From contig JBFISC010000087.1 of assembly GCA_041608775.1 (NCBI GenBank), positions 1-13,601 on the forward strand: a stretch of 13,601 nucleotides of DNA, written 5' to 3'. Shown here piece after piece: positions 12,921-13,601 of the stretch. Under the pieces are notes generated by a model. The model saw nothing but the letters and a program-made list of their open reading frames with translations. It had not been told where the DNA came from and ran no database searches. The stretch's first letter is position 1. Every line of letters starts with the position of its first letter. A program made the translations under genes and the position numbers. This DNA comes from UBA7803 sp041608775. Its GTDB lineage: Bacteria > Pseudomonadota > Gammaproteobacteria > Pseudomonadales > Azotimanducaceae.

Positions 12921-13601
12921 TCAGCCAAACGTCGCGTCCTCCGGCACGCGCGCGATCGCAATCCCCGATTCGGTGGCTTTTGCCCGGTACATGGCTCGGT
13001 CCGCGGCAGCGATCAGCGCCTCCAGCGTGGTCCCGCGATCCGGGAAGTCGGCCACGCCCACGCTGACCGACACCACCACCGACTGGCCCTCGGCGGTCAC
13101 CGGCACAGCAAGGCAGGCCACCAGCCGCTGCGCGGTAGCCAGAGCCGCAGCGTCGCCCTCCAGCTCGTCGAGCACGATGGCGAACTCATCACCACCCAGA
13201 CGGCCGAAAACGTCGCCCCGCCGCAACAGCGCCGAGCAGCGTTGGCCGAAGGCCTTGAGGACGAGATCGCCGACGCCGTGGCCATGCCGATCGTTGATCG
13301 TCTTGAAGTCGTTGAGGTCGCAGTACAGCAGCGCCAGCCTGCGGCCGTGGCGCCCGGCACGGGCCAGAGCCTGCCCGGCGACTGCATGGAAGGCCCGGCG
13401 ATTCAGGGCGCCGGTCAGCGGATCCTTCAGCGCCAGCGTGCGCAACCGCGCATACGCCTCGCCCAGCTCGCCGAGCGTGGTCTTCAGCCGGATCTCCAGC
13501 CGCTTCCGCTCGATGGCATGGTGAATCGCACGCCGAAGCTGCTCGCCGCGGGTCTCGCGTTTGACCAGGTAGTCCTGAACGCCGCGCCGCAGCATCTCCT
13601 C
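12921..13601 (-). CDS. Receiver-GGDEF diguanylate cyclase, N-terminal part missing
   Basis: About 226 residues are present; the frame is open to the window edge, so the start lies beyond 13601. The first visible residues, EEMLRRGVQDYLVKRET, are the C-terminal end of a two-component receiver domain, with the conserved Lys in DYLVK. A helical linker (AIHHAIERKRLEIRLK) leads to a complete GGDEF domain. That domain contains KDPLTGALNRRAFH, DLNDFKTINDRHGHGVGD, RRGDVFGRLGGDEFAIV and VSVGVADFP. The GGDEF signature is intact, so it should make cyclic di-GMP from two GTP. RRGD is a proper inhibitory I-site (RxxD five residues before the signature), predicting feedback inhibition. The phosphorylation site and the partner kinase are not in the window. 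Confidence 0.9.
   Translation of the reverse strand, partial: EEMLRRGVQDYLVKRETRGEQLRRAIHHAIERKRLEIRLKTTLGELGEAYARLRTLALKDPLTGALNRRAFHAVAGQALARAGRHGRRLALLYCDLNDFKTINDRHGHGVGDLVLKAFGQRCSALLRRGDVFGRLGGDEFAIVLDELEGDAAALATAQRLVACLAVPVTAEGQSVVVSVSVGVADFPDRGTTLEALIAAADRAMYRAKATESGIAIARVPEDATFG

Noticed and set aside
1..13601. tRNA, rRNA, CRISPR arrays, insertion sequences, attachment sites, phage genes
   Set aside because: None were seen on either strand by eye: no regularly spaced repeats, no transposase or integrase motifs, no tRNA-like cloverleaf.

Overview
The window is GC-rich, densely packed chromosomal DNA and looks like a Gammaproteobacterium. The evidence is indirect. The type III pantothenate kinase and the short pantoate ligase resemble, from memory, the Legionella/Coxiella-type versions, and Sec and lipoprotein signals are of Gram-negative style. 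I see no tRNA, rRNA, CRISPR array, transposase, integrase or phage gene. Genus cannot be read from the sequence.

Layout. (1) Bases 2-1246 (+): the 3' part of an NhaC-type Na+/H+ antiporter, convergent with what follows. (2) Bases 1256-4886 (-): an operon transcribed panB > panC > coaX > membrane site-2 protease with CBS domains. panB and panC overlap by 4 bp and coaX's ribosome site overlaps the panC stop. The first three genes carry ketoisovalerate toward phosphopantothenate, the entry to coenzyme A; ketopantoate reductase and panD are absent from the window. It is preceded by a promoter-like sequence and a leader of about 195 nt. The leader holds three stem-loops, a 19-bp tandem repeat and a possible anti-Shine-Dalgarno pairing. 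(3) Bases 5155-8669 (-): a tight four-gene cassette: DUF4956 membrane protein, propeller-like lipoprotein, alpha/beta-hydrolase-fold protein lacking the usual nucleophile serine, and an exported CotH-kinase-like protein. Every gene has a TTG or GTG start with a good Shine-Dalgarno sequence. DUF4956 and CotH families are known genomic neighbours elsewhere, so this is the best candidate for an undescribed envelope system. (4) Bases 8810-10621 (+): a lipoprotein amidohydrolase of the YtcJ type, divergent from the cassette. (5) Bases 10637-12769 (-): a PLP-dependent decarboxylase followed by a small secreted protein of unknown function. (6) Bases 12921-13601 (-): the C-terminal part of a receiver-GGDEF diguanylate cyclase running off the window.

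No stretch longer than 300 bases lacks a gene. The longest gap, 4887-5154, is the panB leader and promoter region. Function and operon statements are inferred from translated motifs and gene spacing; no database search was run.
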